Source: AA29 sp041481445 (GTDB lineage Bacteria; Acidobacteriota; Vicinamibacteria; Fen-336). Taken from it: 56,713 nucleotides of DNA. Of this stretch, positions 1 through 8,579 are shown one piece after another. A model generated the notes under the pieces. That model saw only the letters and a program-made list of their open reading frames with translations, was not told the origin of the DNA and ran no database searches. The first letter of the stretch is position 1, and each line of letters begins with the position of its first letter. Location of the stretch: positions 1-56,713 of the forward strand of contig JBGPBV010000031.1 in the NCBI GenBank assembly GCA_041481445.1. The letters are read 5' to 3'. Both the position numbers and the translations under genes were made by a program.

Positions 1-174
1 CCCCCTGCGCGCTTCGCGCTACCCCCCGACCGCTCGTCGCGGAGTGAATCCGCTCCTCGCTAGTCGAGTACATCAGGGGGGCATCGAGTCCGCTCGGCCG
101 CGAGCCCCCCTGCGCGCTTCGCGCTACCCCCCGACCACTCGTCGCCGGCGACGCCTGCTCCTCGCTCCTGCTCC
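1..174. repeat. Family 1 compound hairpin repeats, non-coding
   Basis: No gene is seen here. Bases 1-40 and 106-145 are direct repeats differing at one position. Between them lies a GTGAAT-centred small palindrome (about 40-58), followed by a G6 run (76-81) that can pair with the C6 run at 105-110. The same order of parts (G-run/C-run hairpin, a second C-run, then a hairpin around GTGAAT) recurs at about 13866-13960 and 54826-54910, and a shorter version at 11717-11828 and 13209-13316. The left copy is cut by the window edge. It lies downstream of the minus-strand DinB-fold gene, so it could also act as a transcription stop, but there is no T-run. Confidence 0.75.
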
Positions 175-666
175 CTAGGTCCAGGCGGGCTGCGGAGGCC
201 TGGTCCCGGCGAGCAGCGCGGAGATCTCCGCGCGGTGCGAGTCGTCGTGCTCGCGCATCATGCGCGGCACGTCGCGGAGCGTGACCCGCCCCACTCCCTC
301 CTGCCGGCCGCTCCGGCCCCACGCCTCGGCGGGAACCGAGCGGAGCCGCGACAGGTTCACCGAGCGCGCGGCCACGAACGCGGCGATCCCCTCCGCCAGC
401 GATTTCGACCGATAGTCCCTCTCCGCGGCCACGCGGGCGCCGTCGAAGTCCGGGAGGGCCGGATCCGGCTCACCGAGCAGCCGCCGGATCCGTTCGCCGT
501 AGCCCTCGCGCTCGAGGTCGGCCAGGTGCCACGCCTGCTCGACCAGGCAGAAGCCTCCCGCGGGCGCGTCCTGCGCCCTCGCCTCGCCCATCTGCCGGGC
601 GGCTTTCTCGAGATGCGCGGGCATCGTCTCCAGCGCGGCCAGCAGGCTCTCCAGCGTGTCGCTCAT
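175..666 (-). CDS. DinB-fold (YfiT/DinB superfamily) putative metal-dependent protein
   Basis: A 163-residue protein of the DinB/YfiT four-helix-bundle superfamily. The superfamily's metal-binding histidines are visible: one in the WHLADLERE segment near residue 50 and two in REHDDSHRAE near residues 130-137, a spacing typical of the three-His site. Members act as thiol-dependent transferases or hydrolases, but the substrate cannot be read from sequence. The ATG at 666 is chosen over the TTG at 687 because AGAGGGA lies at the right distance upstream. The gene follows the TonB receptor gene by 75 bp on the same strand. A second, unrelated-looking DinB-fold gene lies at the other end of the window. 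Confidence 0.85.
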   Translation of the reverse strand: MSDTLESLLAALETMPAHLEKAARQMGEARAQDAPAGGFCLVEQAWHLADLEREGYGERIRRLLGEPDPALPDFDGARVAAERDYRSKSLAEGIAAFVAARSVNLSRLRSVPAEAWGRSGRQEGVGRVTLRDVPRMMREHDDSHRAEISALLAGTRPPQPAWT

Positions 667-741
667 GCACGTCCCTCTCGACGGCAAGCTCCTGGCCCGA
701 GCGGGGACGGCCCGGACGATGAAGCGCCCCTCCGCCCGCGC

Positions 742-3258
742 TCAGTGGAAGCTGAAGCGCACCTCGCCCACCACCGTCCGCGTGATGATGTCGCCGAAGA
801 TGTGCTGCTGGATCCCGCCTTGCATGTTGTCGTCGCCAAGGAGGTTCGTGCCCTTCACGGACGTGATCAAGTTCCCGCCCAGCCACTTCACTCCCGCGCT
901 GGCGTTGACCATCGTGAAGGACCCCGTGTATCCGTGGTACGGGTCGCTCAGCACGTCGGTCCAGAACGCCTTGTCCGTGTAGTTGACGGAGAGGCTGCCG
1001 AGGAAGCGGCGCTGGTTCATGTTGACGCCGATGTTGAAGCGGTGGTGCGGGGGCATGGCCAGCTCGCTCGCGGGCGTGTTGTCGTCGCGCGGCTCGGGGT
1101 CGCCCTGCCAGGAGTAGTTCACGAACGCGTTCACCGACCGGTTGATCGTGCGCTCGATCGAGGCCTCGAACCCCTTGTTCCTCACCTTCCCGAGGTTCAG
1201 GTACGTGAACTCCGCGGGGAGGCAGATGCCGCGCTGGGCCAGGACCTCGACCACGATGGGCGGGAAGGGCCAGCCCGCGGGCGGGTTGGCCGCGGTGTAG
1301 CGCTTGCGGCAGGCGTCGGTCACGAAGTTGATGTCGTTGTCGGTGTCGTTGATGTAATAGGCGAGGCCGACGGTGGTCTTGCCCCCGAAGGTCCCGGTGT
1401 AGCCCACCTCGTAGGCGTTGAGCGACTGCTCGATGAGGTTGTGCCCGCTCGGCTCGTTCGCCTGCGGCACCTTGCTCCCCACCGAGTGCGACACGATGGG
1501 CAGGATGGCCGTGCCCAGGCGCGGATCGACCGCGCCCAGGGGGAAGGCCGCGGTGACCGTGTACACGTCCAGGTAGTTGTTGATGGCGGAGGGGGCGCGG
1601 AAGGCCCGGTTGAACGACACGCGGAAGGAGTGGGACTGGAGCGGCTTGAACATGGCGCTCACGCGCGGCGAGAACACCGCCTTGTCGAGGTTGCCGAACT
1701 TGTCCACCCGGGCGCCCACGCTGAACCGGAAGCGGCTGAAGAACAGCTCGTCCTGCACGTAGGCGCCGAACTCGTTGCGGTTCTCGGTGGCGGGGGCGAT
1801 GGTGAGGTCGAAGTTGTTGCGCCGGGCGTTGCCTCCGTAGGTCAGGATGTTGTTCCCGCCGAAGACGTTCGTGTTCCCCACCTCGAGGTCGTAGGTCTGG
1901 GTCTTGAAGTCCATCTGCAGGAGCTTCCCGGTGGTGGCGTCCACGGAGAGCAGGTTGGGCGCGTTGCCGTCGAGGAAGTTCCCGAAGGCGGCCAGCTTCA
2001 GCCCCTGCTTGGTGTAGGCCACGCGCCCGTAGGAGAAGCTCGATCCGCTCTGCAGGTCGAAGGGCCCGATCCCCGTGTGCACGAGCCCCGTGGTCCCCGC
2101 GTAGCCCCCGCTGTAGGTGATGTGCCCGCCGTTGCTGAGCTCCTGGTCGAGGCGTCCCTCGAACTTGGGCTGGCTGGTGCCGCGGTTCGAGAAGGCGGGT
2201 TCGCCCGGGCGCGCGGGGTCGCGGTCCAGGGGATAGAGGCCGCAGCCGGTCAGCAGCGTGGAGTCGAAGGGATGCGGGACCCGCGTGCAGGTCTTCCCGT
2301 CGCTGCTGACGACGCCGGGCACGAACCCTATCGGCCGCGCGTAGGCGTCGGACTTGAAGTACCCGCCGGTCAACCGGTACGACCACACGTCGTTGGGCGC
2401 GCCCGCGGTCGTGACGTTGACCCCCCACTGGGCGCCGGCCCCCTCTCCCGTCAGCGAGCCCGCGTCGCGGCTGAAGCCGCCGCCGTCGAGGGTCACGGTG
2501 GTGCCCGGCGCCTCCCGCGGGGTCTTGGTGATGATGTTGATGACCCCCGTCAGCGCGTTGGCGCCCCAGACCGCGGACGCGGGCCCGCGCACCACCTCGA
2601 TCTGCTTGATCTGCTCGGGATTGGTGGGGACGAAGTCCCACAGGATCATCCCGAAGAAGTCGAGGTAGATCGAGCGGCCGTCGAGCAGCGCGAGCTGCGA
2701 GTTGGACAGGGTGGAGGTCCCCTGGCGGCTCGTCATGTTGATGTCGCGGGCGGAGGTCTGGATGACGTTCAGCCCCGGGACGCCGCGCAGCAGGTCCCCG
2801 AAGTTCGAGGCGGGCGAGGTCTCGATCACGTCGGCGCCGACCACGCTCATGGTGGCGGGGGCGTTGACGAGCGAGGTCTCCGCGCGCGACGCCGTCACCA
2901 CGATCTCCTCACCGCGGACCGACAGCTTCAGCGCGATGGCCGGGACCTGCACGGTCCCCGTGCCGGAGGCGGTCACGTCCTGGCTCCCCGCTCCGAACCC
3001 CGACAGGTTGGCGGTGACCTTGTACGTGCCCGCCGGCACGACCGTGAAGGTGTACTTCCCCTCTGCCCCTGTCGTCTGGAACCGGTTGACTCCGGGACCG
3101 GTGAGCTGGACGTTCGCCCCGGGCAGGATGGCTCCCGATTCGTCCGTGACGGAGCCGGTCACGGTGCCGCCCGAGCGCTGCTGGGCCTGCGCCGGCCCGG
3201 CCGCCGCCAGCAGGATTCCGAGTGCCACGACCCATCCCTTCTTCAGCCAACGGCCCAT
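742..3258 (-). CDS. TonB-dependent outer membrane receptor with carboxypeptidase-regulatory N-terminal domain
   Basis: An 838-residue outer-membrane receptor that would use TonB/ExbBD energy to import a bulky ligand. A signal peptide with positive start and AQA cleavage (about residues 1-26) is followed by a CarboxypepD_reg beta-sandwich (about 29-110, GSVTDESGAILPGANV), a plug domain (about 120-235, with VRGPASAVWGANALTGVINI), and a 22-strand-type barrel. The protein ends VRFSFH, so the usual terminal aromatic is one residue in from the end. This architecture is very common in Acidobacteriota and Bacteroidota. AAGGAGG sits a few bases before the ATG. Ligand unknown: no siderophore, cobalamin or polysaccharide genes are adjacent. 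A TATAGG box lies upstream, so it may have its own promoter although it follows mpl by 57 bp. Confidence 0.95.
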   Translation of the reverse strand: MGRWLKKGWVVALGILLAAAGPAQAQQRSGGTVTGSVTDESGAILPGANVQLTGPGVNRFQTTGAEGKYTFTVVPAGTYKVTANLSGFGAGSQDVTASGTGTVQVPAIALKLSVRGEEIVVTASRAETSLVNAPATMSVVGADVIETSPASNFGDLLRGVPGLNVIQTSARDINMTSRQGTSTLSNSQLALLDGRSIYLDFFGMILWDFVPTNPEQIKQIEVVRGPASAVWGANALTGVINIITKTPREAPGTTVTLDGGGFSRDAGSLTGEGAGAQWGVNVTTAGAPNDVWSYRLTGGYFKSDAYARPIGFVPGVVSSDGKTCTRVPHPFDSTLLTGCGLYPLDRDPARPGEPAFSNRGTSQPKFEGRLDQELSNGGHITYSGGYAGTTGLVHTGIGPFDLQSGSSFSYGRVAYTKQGLKLAAFGNFLDGNAPNLLSVDATTGKLLQMDFKTQTYDLEVGNTNVFGGNNILTYGGNARRNNFDLTIAPATENRNEFGAYVQDELFFSRFRFSVGARVDKFGNLDKAVFSPRVSAMFKPLQSHSFRVSFNRAFRAPSAINNYLDVYTVTAAFPLGAVDPRLGTAILPIVSHSVGSKVPQANEPSGHNLIEQSLNAYEVGYTGTFGGKTTVGLAYYINDTDNDINFVTDACRKRYTAANPPAGWPFPPIVVEVLAQRGICLPAEFTYLNLGKVRNKGFEASIERTINRSVNAFVNYSWQGDPEPRDDNTPASELAMPPHHRFNIGVNMNQRRFLGSLSVNYTDKAFWTDVLSDPYHGYTGSFTMVNASAGVKWLGGNLITSVKGTNLLGDDNMQGGIQQHIFGDIITRTVVGEVRFSFH

Positions 3259-3315
3259 AGCCGTCCTCCTTCGAAATGAGCGTGGAAACCTGTACGGGGG
3301 TTCGGGGACGCGAAC

Positions 3316-4767
3316 CTATACCACAGGCCGACCCGGAGGTTCCACCCCGGTCGTGGGGGCGCCGAGGGCGGCCAGGAGCTTGCCGTGGATGCCCCCGAAC
3401 CCGCCGTTCGAGAGGATGACGACCCGATCGCCGTCCTGGAGCGCGCGCGCGAGGTGGGCGACGATCTCGTCGACGGTGCGGATGAACCGGGCATCCTGGC
3501 CGCGCCCGGCCATGGCGCGGACGAGGTCCGTCTCCGAGAGCCTCTGGCCCTCCGGCACCTTGCCCGGCATGTGCGCGCCCGCCACGATCACCGCGTCGGC
3601 GCCCGCGAAGGCCTCGGCGAAGGCGTCCTGGAAGACGCGGGTGCGCGACGTGTAGGACCGCGGCTCGAAGACGGCCACCAGCCGGCCGGCCCCCGAGGCG
3701 CTCGCGCGCAGCGCCTGCAGCGTCTCCCGCACCGCCGTCGGATGGTGCGCGAAGTCGTCGTAGACGCGCACGCCGCGCGCTTCGCCCTTCATCTCCAGGC
3801 GGCGCTTCACGCCCCGGAAGCGCGGCAGGATCTCGCGCGCCTTCTCCGGCGGGACCCCGGCCGCGTGGGCCAGGGCGATGGCGGCGATCGCGTTGCGGAC
3901 GTTGTGCTCGCCCGGGAGCTGGACCTGGTGCTCGCCCAGGTCCTTCCCTCCGTGCCGCAATCGGAAGCGCCATCCGCCGCCGGGGGCGGGACCGGCCTCC
4001 TCCCCGCGCCAGTCCGCCTCCGCGCCCAGCCCGAACGTCTCCACCCGGCACAAGGCGCGCGGCAGGATCTCGCGGAGGGGCGCGCTCTCGATCCCGGCCA
4101 GCAGGAGCCCGCGCCGCGGAATCACCTGGATCAGGCGCACGAAGGCGGTCTGGACGGCGGCCAGGTCCGGATAGATGTCGGCGTGGTCGTACTCGAGGTT
4201 CCCGATGACGGCGGCGTCGGGCAGGTAGTGGACGAACTTGGGCCGCTTGTCGAAGAAGGCGGAGTCGTACTCGTCGCCCTCGACCACGAAGTGCCGGCCG
4301 CGGCCCAGCCGGTAGCTGCGCGCGAAGTCGATGGGCACCCCGCCGACCAGGAACGAGGGGTCCAGCCCGGCCTCCTGGAGCAGGAAGGCGAGCATGCTGG
4401 TGGTCGTGGTCTTGCCGTGGGTGCCGGCCACGACCAGGGATTCGTGCCCTCGGATGATCTCCTCGGCCAGGATCGCGGGCAGGCTCGTCATGCGCTGCTT
4501 GCGGTCGAGGACGATCTCCACCTCCGGGTTGCCGCGCGAGAGCGCGTTGCCGATCACCACGAGGTCGGCCTCGGCGGGCACGTTCGCCTCCGCGTAGGGC
4601 GACCGCACCGGGATGCCCAGCTCCTCGAGCTGCGTCGACATCGGCGGGTAGATGTCCTGGTCCGATCCCGTGATCGTGTGGCCGCGCTCGCGCAGGAGGC
4701 CGGCCAGGGAGGCCATGGCGGTGCCGGCGATGGCGGAGAGGTGGATGTGAAGGGCGCGTTCAGTCAT
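3316..4767 (-). CDS. mpl: UDP-N-acetylmuramate:L-alanyl-gamma-D-glutamyl-meso-diaminopimelate ligase (Mpl)
   Basis: A 483-residue Mur ligase that joins recycled L-Ala-D-Glu-mDap tripeptide to UDP-MurNAc in the cytoplasm, using ATP. The three Mur-ligase domains are in order: N-terminal Rossmann-type domain (about 1-105), central ATPase with P-loop GTHGKTTTT at 115-123, and C-terminal domain from about 325. The segment FVVEGDEYDSAFFDKRPKFVHY is the Mpl version of the family signature and separates it from MurC, whose substrate is free L-alanine. The length is close to other Mpl proteins. It is the last gene of a yqeY-nagZ-ldcA-mpl run, and the context agrees: the two genes before it make the tripeptide that Mpl uses. 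Confidence 0.93.
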   Translation of the reverse strand: MTERALHIHLSAIAGTAMASLAGLLRERGHTITGSDQDIYPPMSTQLEELGIPVRSPYAEANVPAEADLVVIGNALSRGNPEVEIVLDRKQRMTSLPAILAEEIIRGHESLVVAGTHGKTTTTSMLAFLLQEAGLDPSFLVGGVPIDFARSYRLGRGRHFVVEGDEYDSAFFDKRPKFVHYLPDAAVIGNLEYDHADIYPDLAAVQTAFVRLIQVIPRRGLLLAGIESAPLREILPRALCRVETFGLGAEADWRGEEAGPAPGGGWRFRLRHGGKDLGEHQVQLPGEHNVRNAIAAIALAHAAGVPPEKAREILPRFRGVKRRLEMKGEARGVRVYDDFAHHPTAVRETLQALRASASGAGRLVAVFEPRSYTSRTRVFQDAFAEAFAGADAVIVAGAHMPGKVPEGQRLSETDLVRAMAGRGQDARFIRTVDEIVAHLARALQDGDRVVILSNGGFGGIHGKLLAALGAPTTGVEPPGRPVV

Positions 4768-4818
4768 TCATCGACCCCCCCTCCCTATCCCTCCCCCACG
4801 TAGGGGGGAGGGGAAGTC
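4768..4818. repeat. Family 2 inverted-repeat element, copy 1
   Basis: A 51-bp G/C-run hairpin element: its reverse complement matches 19418-19468 at 50 of 51 positions. The C-rich half (CCCCTCCCCCC) can pair with the G-rich half (GGGGGAGGG) around a central ACGT. It fills the gap between the ldcA stop and the mpl start, so in the transcript it would form a hairpin one base before the mpl ATG. Hairpin repeats of this composition are known in intergenic regions of many GC-rich bacteria. Confidence 0.85.
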
Positions 4819-4826
4819 AGGGAGAG

Positions 4827-5768
4827 TCATCGATCCCACCGCACGACAGAATCCTCGAGCACTTCGAAGCGTGCCTCGTCGCCGTGGCAGCCAAGACGCG
4901 CCCGGACGCCGAGCGGGAGCGTCACGCCCGGGCCGTTGACGTGGCCGCTCGAGAGGCCGAGCGCGATCGGCAGGTCGAGGCCCGACAACGATTCGCGGAT
5001 GACGTCCTCCAGGGTGAACTCCGACGCCGCGGGCGGGTTGCACCCCTTCATGTCCCCGAACACGACGGCGCGCACGCCCGCAAGCGCGCCCGACCGGCGG
5101 AGCTGAAGCAACATCCGGTCCACCCGGTGGGGCTTCTCGTCCACGTCCTCGATGAACAGGACGGTGCCCTCGGGATCCGGGGCCAGGGCCCACGGGGTTC
5201 CCGCGGCTGCGGCCAGGATCGAGAGGCAACCCCCGAGCAGGCGGCCCTCCCCCTCGCCCTCGGAAAGGACGACGAGGTCGCCCGGCTCGCTCGCATAGGG
5301 GACCGCGCCCCCCTGCACGGCCGCCGCCCAGCTCCGCTCGTCGAGCGCGCCCCTGGCCAGCTCCCCGGCCACCATCGGTCCGTGGAAGCTGACCGTCTGG
5401 AGCCGGTTGAGAACGAGGTGGAGGAACGTGACGTCGCTGTAGCCGACGAACACCTTGGGGTGGTCGCGGAGGACGTTCACGTCCAGGCGCGGCAGGAGCC
5501 ACCCCGCGCCCGCCCCGCCTCGGGCGCAGACGATGCCGGCGACGTCCGGGTCCGCGAACATCGCGTGCAGGTCCGCCAGCCGCTCGTCGACCGTACCGGC
5601 CGTGAAGAGGTGCCGGCCGCCCACGCTGCGGCCGAGGCGGACGCGGAAGCCCATCGTCTCGAGACGCGCCACGCCGCCCTGGAGCGCTTCCCCGTCGACC
5701 GCGCCCGCCGGCGCGCACACGCCCAGGAGGTCTCCCGGCCGCAGCGCGCGCGGGCGCGTCCAGCTCAC
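4827..5768 (-). CDS. ldcA: L,D-carboxypeptidase, S66 family (muramoyltetrapeptide carboxypeptidase)
   Basis: A 313-residue serine peptidase that removes the terminal D-Ala from tetrapeptides to give the tripeptide used by Mpl. The S66 fold is recognisable by LLGVCAPAG at the N-terminus, the nucleophile Ser111 in GYSDVT, Glu207 in VLFIEDVDEKPHRVDRML, and His276 in GLSSGHVNGP, which together make the Ser-Glu-His triad. There is no signal peptide, in line with the cytoplasmic LdcA enzymes. It lies 25 bp after nagZ and is separated from mpl only by a hairpin repeat. The S66 family also contains microcin-immunity proteins (MccF), but the neighbours favour recycling. Confidence 0.92.
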   Translation of the reverse strand: MSWTRPRALRPGDLLGVCAPAGAVDGEALQGGVARLETMGFRVRLGRSVGGRHLFTAGTVDERLADLHAMFADPDVAGIVCARGGAGAGWLLPRLDVNVLRDHPKVFVGYSDVTFLHLVLNRLQTVSFHGPMVAGELARGALDERSWAAAVQGGAVPYASEPGDLVVLSEGEGEGRLLGGCLSILAAAAGTPWALAPDPEGTVLFIEDVDEKPHRVDRMLLQLRRSGALAGVRAVVFGDMKGCNPPAASEFTLEDVIRESLSGLDLPIALGLSSGHVNGPGVTLPLGVRARLGCHGDEARFEVLEDSVVRWDR

Positions 5769-5793
5769 CCGCGCCCCTGGTCGGGCCGCTCTC

Positions 5794-6918
5794 TCAGGCC
5801 GATGTCCACGGGAAGCGGAGCGGCTCTTCGCCGCGCTCCGCGATCTCCTGGGCGAGGGCGGCGAAGGCCGGGGATCCCGCGCCCCGGCGCGCCCGGCGCG
5901 GATCGGGATCGCGGTAGGGCAGGACGTACCGCTCCTTCAGGCGCCGGATGCGCCCGAGCGAGTGATCCATCGCCTTGTAGGGGACCTCGTCCGCCTCCAC
6001 CGCCCGCACCGCCCCCTCGATCGCCGTGACCTGCGCGTCGTGGGTCTGGCAGACGGGCACGATGTCGCAATCCGCGCGCATGGCCAGGACGGCCGAGCGG
6101 TCCGGCGCCCATTGGTTCGCGACCGCCTTCATCTCGAGGTCGTCCGTCACCACCACGCCGTCGTACTTCAGCTCGCCTCTCAGGAGGCCCGCCACGACCG
6201 GCGTCGAGAGCGACGCCGGCAGCTCCGGGTCCAGCTCCGGATAGAGCACGTGCGCCATCATGATCGTGGCCACCTGGGCCGAGATCGCGCGCCGGAAGGG
6301 CCGGAGCTCGACGTCGTCCAGCCGCCCGCGTCCGTGCTCGACCACCGGCAGGTCGAGGTGCGAGTCGAGCTCGGTGTCGCCGTGTCCGGGGAAGTGCTTC
6401 GCGCAGGCCACCACCCGGCCGCCCTGCAGCCCTTCGATCATGGCTGCGCCAAGGCGTCCCACGAGGTCGGGATCGTCCCCGAACGAGCGGTTGCCGATGA
6501 TCGGGTTCGCGGGGTTGGTGTCGACGTCCATGATGGGGGCGAAGTCGCAGGTGATCCCGGCGGCCAGGCACTCGGCGGCCAGGGCCGCCCCCATCTGGCG
6601 CGCCAGGTCCTCGGAGCCGATGCGGCCCAGGGCGCGCAGCGGCGGCCACACCGTCCAGGGTGGGCCCATGCGCGCGACGCGCCCGCCCTCCTGGTCCACC
6701 GCGATCATCAACGGGAGGTCGTGGCCGGCGTCGCGGGCGGTCTCCTGGAGCTCACGGTTGAGCTCGGCGACCTGCTCCGGGCCGTCGACGTTCCGCGCGA
6801 AGAGGATGACGTGTCCGACCCCGAACTCGCGGATGAGGGCCTTGACGTCGGCGGAGGCCTCCCGCCCCTGGAAGCCGATCATGAAGCGCTGCCCGACCCG
6901 CCGGACGCTCTCGCGCAT
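5794..6918 (-). CDS. nagZ: beta-N-acetylglucosaminidase (NagZ), GH3 family
   Basis: A 374-residue glycoside hydrolase family 3 enzyme that removes GlcNAc from anhydro-muropeptides. The barrel domain is clear: AVDQEGGRVARM near residue 74, KHFPGHGDT at 174-182 carrying the general acid/base His, and the nucleophile Asp259 in VVTDDLEM. There is no second GH3 domain and no signal peptide, as in the single-domain cytoplasmic NagZ type. The ATG at 6918 directly begins the conserved RVGQRFMIGFQG start; longer readings have no support. It begins 8 bp after the yqeY stop, so the two are surely co-transcribed. Confidence 0.94.
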   Translation of the reverse strand: MRESVRRVGQRFMIGFQGREASADVKALIREFGVGHVILFARNVDGPEQVAELNRELQETARDAGHDLPLMIAVDQEGGRVARMGPPWTVWPPLRALGRIGSEDLARQMGAALAAECLAAGITCDFAPIMDVDTNPANPIIGNRSFGDDPDLVGRLGAAMIEGLQGGRVVACAKHFPGHGDTELDSHLDLPVVEHGRGRLDDVELRPFRRAISAQVATIMMAHVLYPELDPELPASLSTPVVAGLLRGELKYDGVVVTDDLEMKAVANQWAPDRSAVLAMRADCDIVPVCQTHDAQVTAIEGAVRAVEADEVPYKAMDHSLGRIRRLKERYVLPYRDPDPRRARRGAGSPAFAALAQEIAERGEEPLRFPWTSA

Positions 6919-6926
6919 CGGGGCGG

Positions 6927-7382
6927 CTAGGCGCCCAGGCGGCGCCGGACGGCGTCGTTCACCTTCTTGCCGTCCACCGGCTTCCCGCTCGCCTGCAGGG
7001 CGGCCAGGGCCGCCTTCATGGCCTTGCCGATGTCCTTGGCGGAGGAGGCGCCCGTCTCCGCGACCGCCTTCTCGACCGCCCTCTCGATCTCCGACTCGGA
7101 GGCCTCTTCGGGGAGGTAGGCCTTGAGCACGTCGAGCTCGGCCTGCTCCTTCTGGACGAGCTCGGGCCGGTTGGCCCGGCCGAACTGGACGATCGAGTCC
7201 TCGCGCTGCTTGACCAGCCCCTGCAGCACCCGCGTCGCTTCGGCGTCGTCGAGGGCCGACTTCTTGTCGATCTCCCGGTTCTTGAGCGCGGCCTTGGCCA
7301 TGCGCAGCGCGCTCGTGCGCGGGGCGTCCTGGCTCTTCATGGCCGCGGTGAGGTCCTGGGTGATGCGCTCGACGAGGGTCAT
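6927..7382 (-). CDS. yqeY: GatB/YqeY domain protein
   Basis: A 151-residue member of the YqeY family, a stand-alone relative of the tail domain of the GatB amidotransferase subunit. The conserved pattern is present: LVERITQDLTAAMKSQD at the start, LRMAKAALKNREID, and DIGKAMKAALAALQASGKPVDGKKVN near the end. A role in tRNA charging or tRNA-dependent amidation is presumed from the fold but not proven. The ATG at 7382 fits family starts better than the ATG 12 bp upstream; neither has a strong Shine-Dalgarno sequence. It heads the muropeptide-recycling operon and is divergent from the gene at 7425, leaving only about 42 bp for two promoters. Confidence 0.93.
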   Translation of the reverse strand: MTLVERITQDLTAAMKSQDAPRTSALRMAKAALKNREIDKKSALDDAEATRVLQGLVKQREDSIVQFGRANRPELVQKEQAELDVLKAYLPEEASESEIERAVEKAVAETGASSAKDIGKAMKAALAALQASGKPVDGKKVNDAVRRRLGA

Positions 7383-7424
7383 GCCGGAGAGCATACACCG
7401 CGGCGAGTATTGCTATCCTTGGCC

Positions 7425-8579
7425 GTGCGCGCGCTGGCGGCGATGCTCCTCGTGGCCGCGGCCGGCGCGCCCGCGGCCACGCTCGCGCGGCTGGCGGACA
7501 CCGCGGCCGCCGAGATCCTCCGCGCCGCCGACGGCCGCCCCGTCGACCTCGCTCCCTTCGAGGACCGCACCGGCGCGGGCACCGTGGCCGCCGACCTGCA
7601 ATCCCTGGTCGCGGCGCGCCTGGAGGGACACCTGGCCGCCGCCGGTCCCGGGCCGCACGTGACGGTGTCTTCGAGCGTGGCCCAGGCGGGCGCGCGGCTG
7701 GTCTGGTCGGCGCGCGTGGTGGACGAGTCGGGGGCCCTGGTCGACCTCGTCTCGGCATCGACGGCCTGGGACCCGGGCCTGCTGCCCCTGGTCCCGGGCC
7801 CGGGAGGCGCGGGCGCGGAGGCCGTCGACGTGCTCGAGCGCGCCACCACGCCGCCGATCGAGGGACGCATCGTCGCGCTCGCCTTCGCGGGTGACGAGCG
7901 GCTGCTCGTCCTCTTCGACGACGCCCTGGCGCTGTATCGCCGCGACGGGCTGGCCCTCCGGCTGGAGTCTCGCCGCGAGCTGCCGGGGCCGCTCGTGCCC
8001 GTGCGGTTCCCGGGCGGCCTGCTCGTGGCGACGGAGCGCGAGTCCGCCTGCTGGGCGCTCACCAGCCGCTCGCCGCGCGCGGTCCTGTTCTCGATGGAGG
8101 GATCGCGGCTCGTCCCGACCCACCAGGCGGACGCGCTCCCCTGGCCGCGCGCGCCCGCGGGCGTGCGCTTCCGCCCCGGCACGAACCTGCTCGACGTCGC
8201 GCTGGCCGGCGTCGAGGCGCCCCTGCTCGCCCTGGAGCCCGACGAGGGGTGGGTGGTGGGGCCGGAGGGGACGATCGCGCGCGTGGCCGCTCCGCCGGGA
8301 CCGGGGCCCTCCGCGACGCCGCGACGCGCCGGCCCCGCCATAGCCCTTCTCTGGCCGGGAATGCTCGCGGCGGCGGGGCCGGAGGCCCCCGGCGAGCACG
8401 ACCGCATCCTCCTGCTGCCGGACGGCGAGAACGGGACGGCCGGGTCCCTCCCCGTCGACGGCTCCGTGCGCGCCCTGGCCGCGCGCCGCCACGGACGCGG
8501 GGCCCTGCTGGCGGCGGCGATCGAGGACGCCCGGGGCGGGTTCCGGGTCGGGCTGTTCTCGCTGGCGGAGCGCCGGTGA
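7425..8579 (+). CDS. Exported protein of unknown function, first gene of the binding-protein/two-component operon
   Basis: I do not recognise this 384-residue protein. It has a hydrophobic N-terminus rich in Ala (signal peptide, about 1-20). A segment LAPFEDRTGAGTVAADLQSLVAARLEGHLA resembles in style the periplasmic CsgG/LpoB-type assembly domains, and the C-terminal two-thirds reads as repeated beta strands, possibly a propeller. Start: GTG at 7425; in-frame TTG at 7410 is possible. TATCCT (7414-7419) lies just upstream with no Shine-Dalgarno, so a leaderless transcript is plausible. Its TGA overlaps the GTG of the next gene (GTGA, 8576-8579), which ties it to the sensor system. Confidence 0.75.
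   Translation: MRALAAMLLVAAAGAPAATLARLADTAAAEILRAADGRPVDLAPFEDRTGAGTVAADLQSLVAARLEGHLAAAGPGPHVTVSSSVAQAGARLVWSARVVDESGALVDLVSASTAWDPGLLPLVPGPGGAGAEAVDVLERATTPPIEGRIVALAFAGDERLLVLFDDALALYRRDGLALRLESRRELPGPLVPVRFPGGLLVATERESACWALTSRSPRAVLFSMEGSRLVPTHQADALPWPRAPAGVRFRPGTNLLDVALAGVEAPLLALEPDEGWVVGPEGTIARVAAPPGPGPSATPRRAGPAIALLWPGMLAAAGPEAPGEHDRILLLPDGENGTAGSLPVDGSVRALAARRHGRGALLAAAIEDARGGFRVGLFSLAERR

Noticed and set aside
235..3279. Long plus-strand open frame antisense to the TonB receptor gene
   Set aside because: It mirrors the codon structure of a clear receptor on the minus strand and is rich in Arg, His and Gly; such frames are common opposite GC-rich genes.
7395..7424. Sigma-54 promoter before the binding-protein operon (TATTGCT)
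   Set aside because: No GG lies 10 bases before the GC, so the -24 element is absent.
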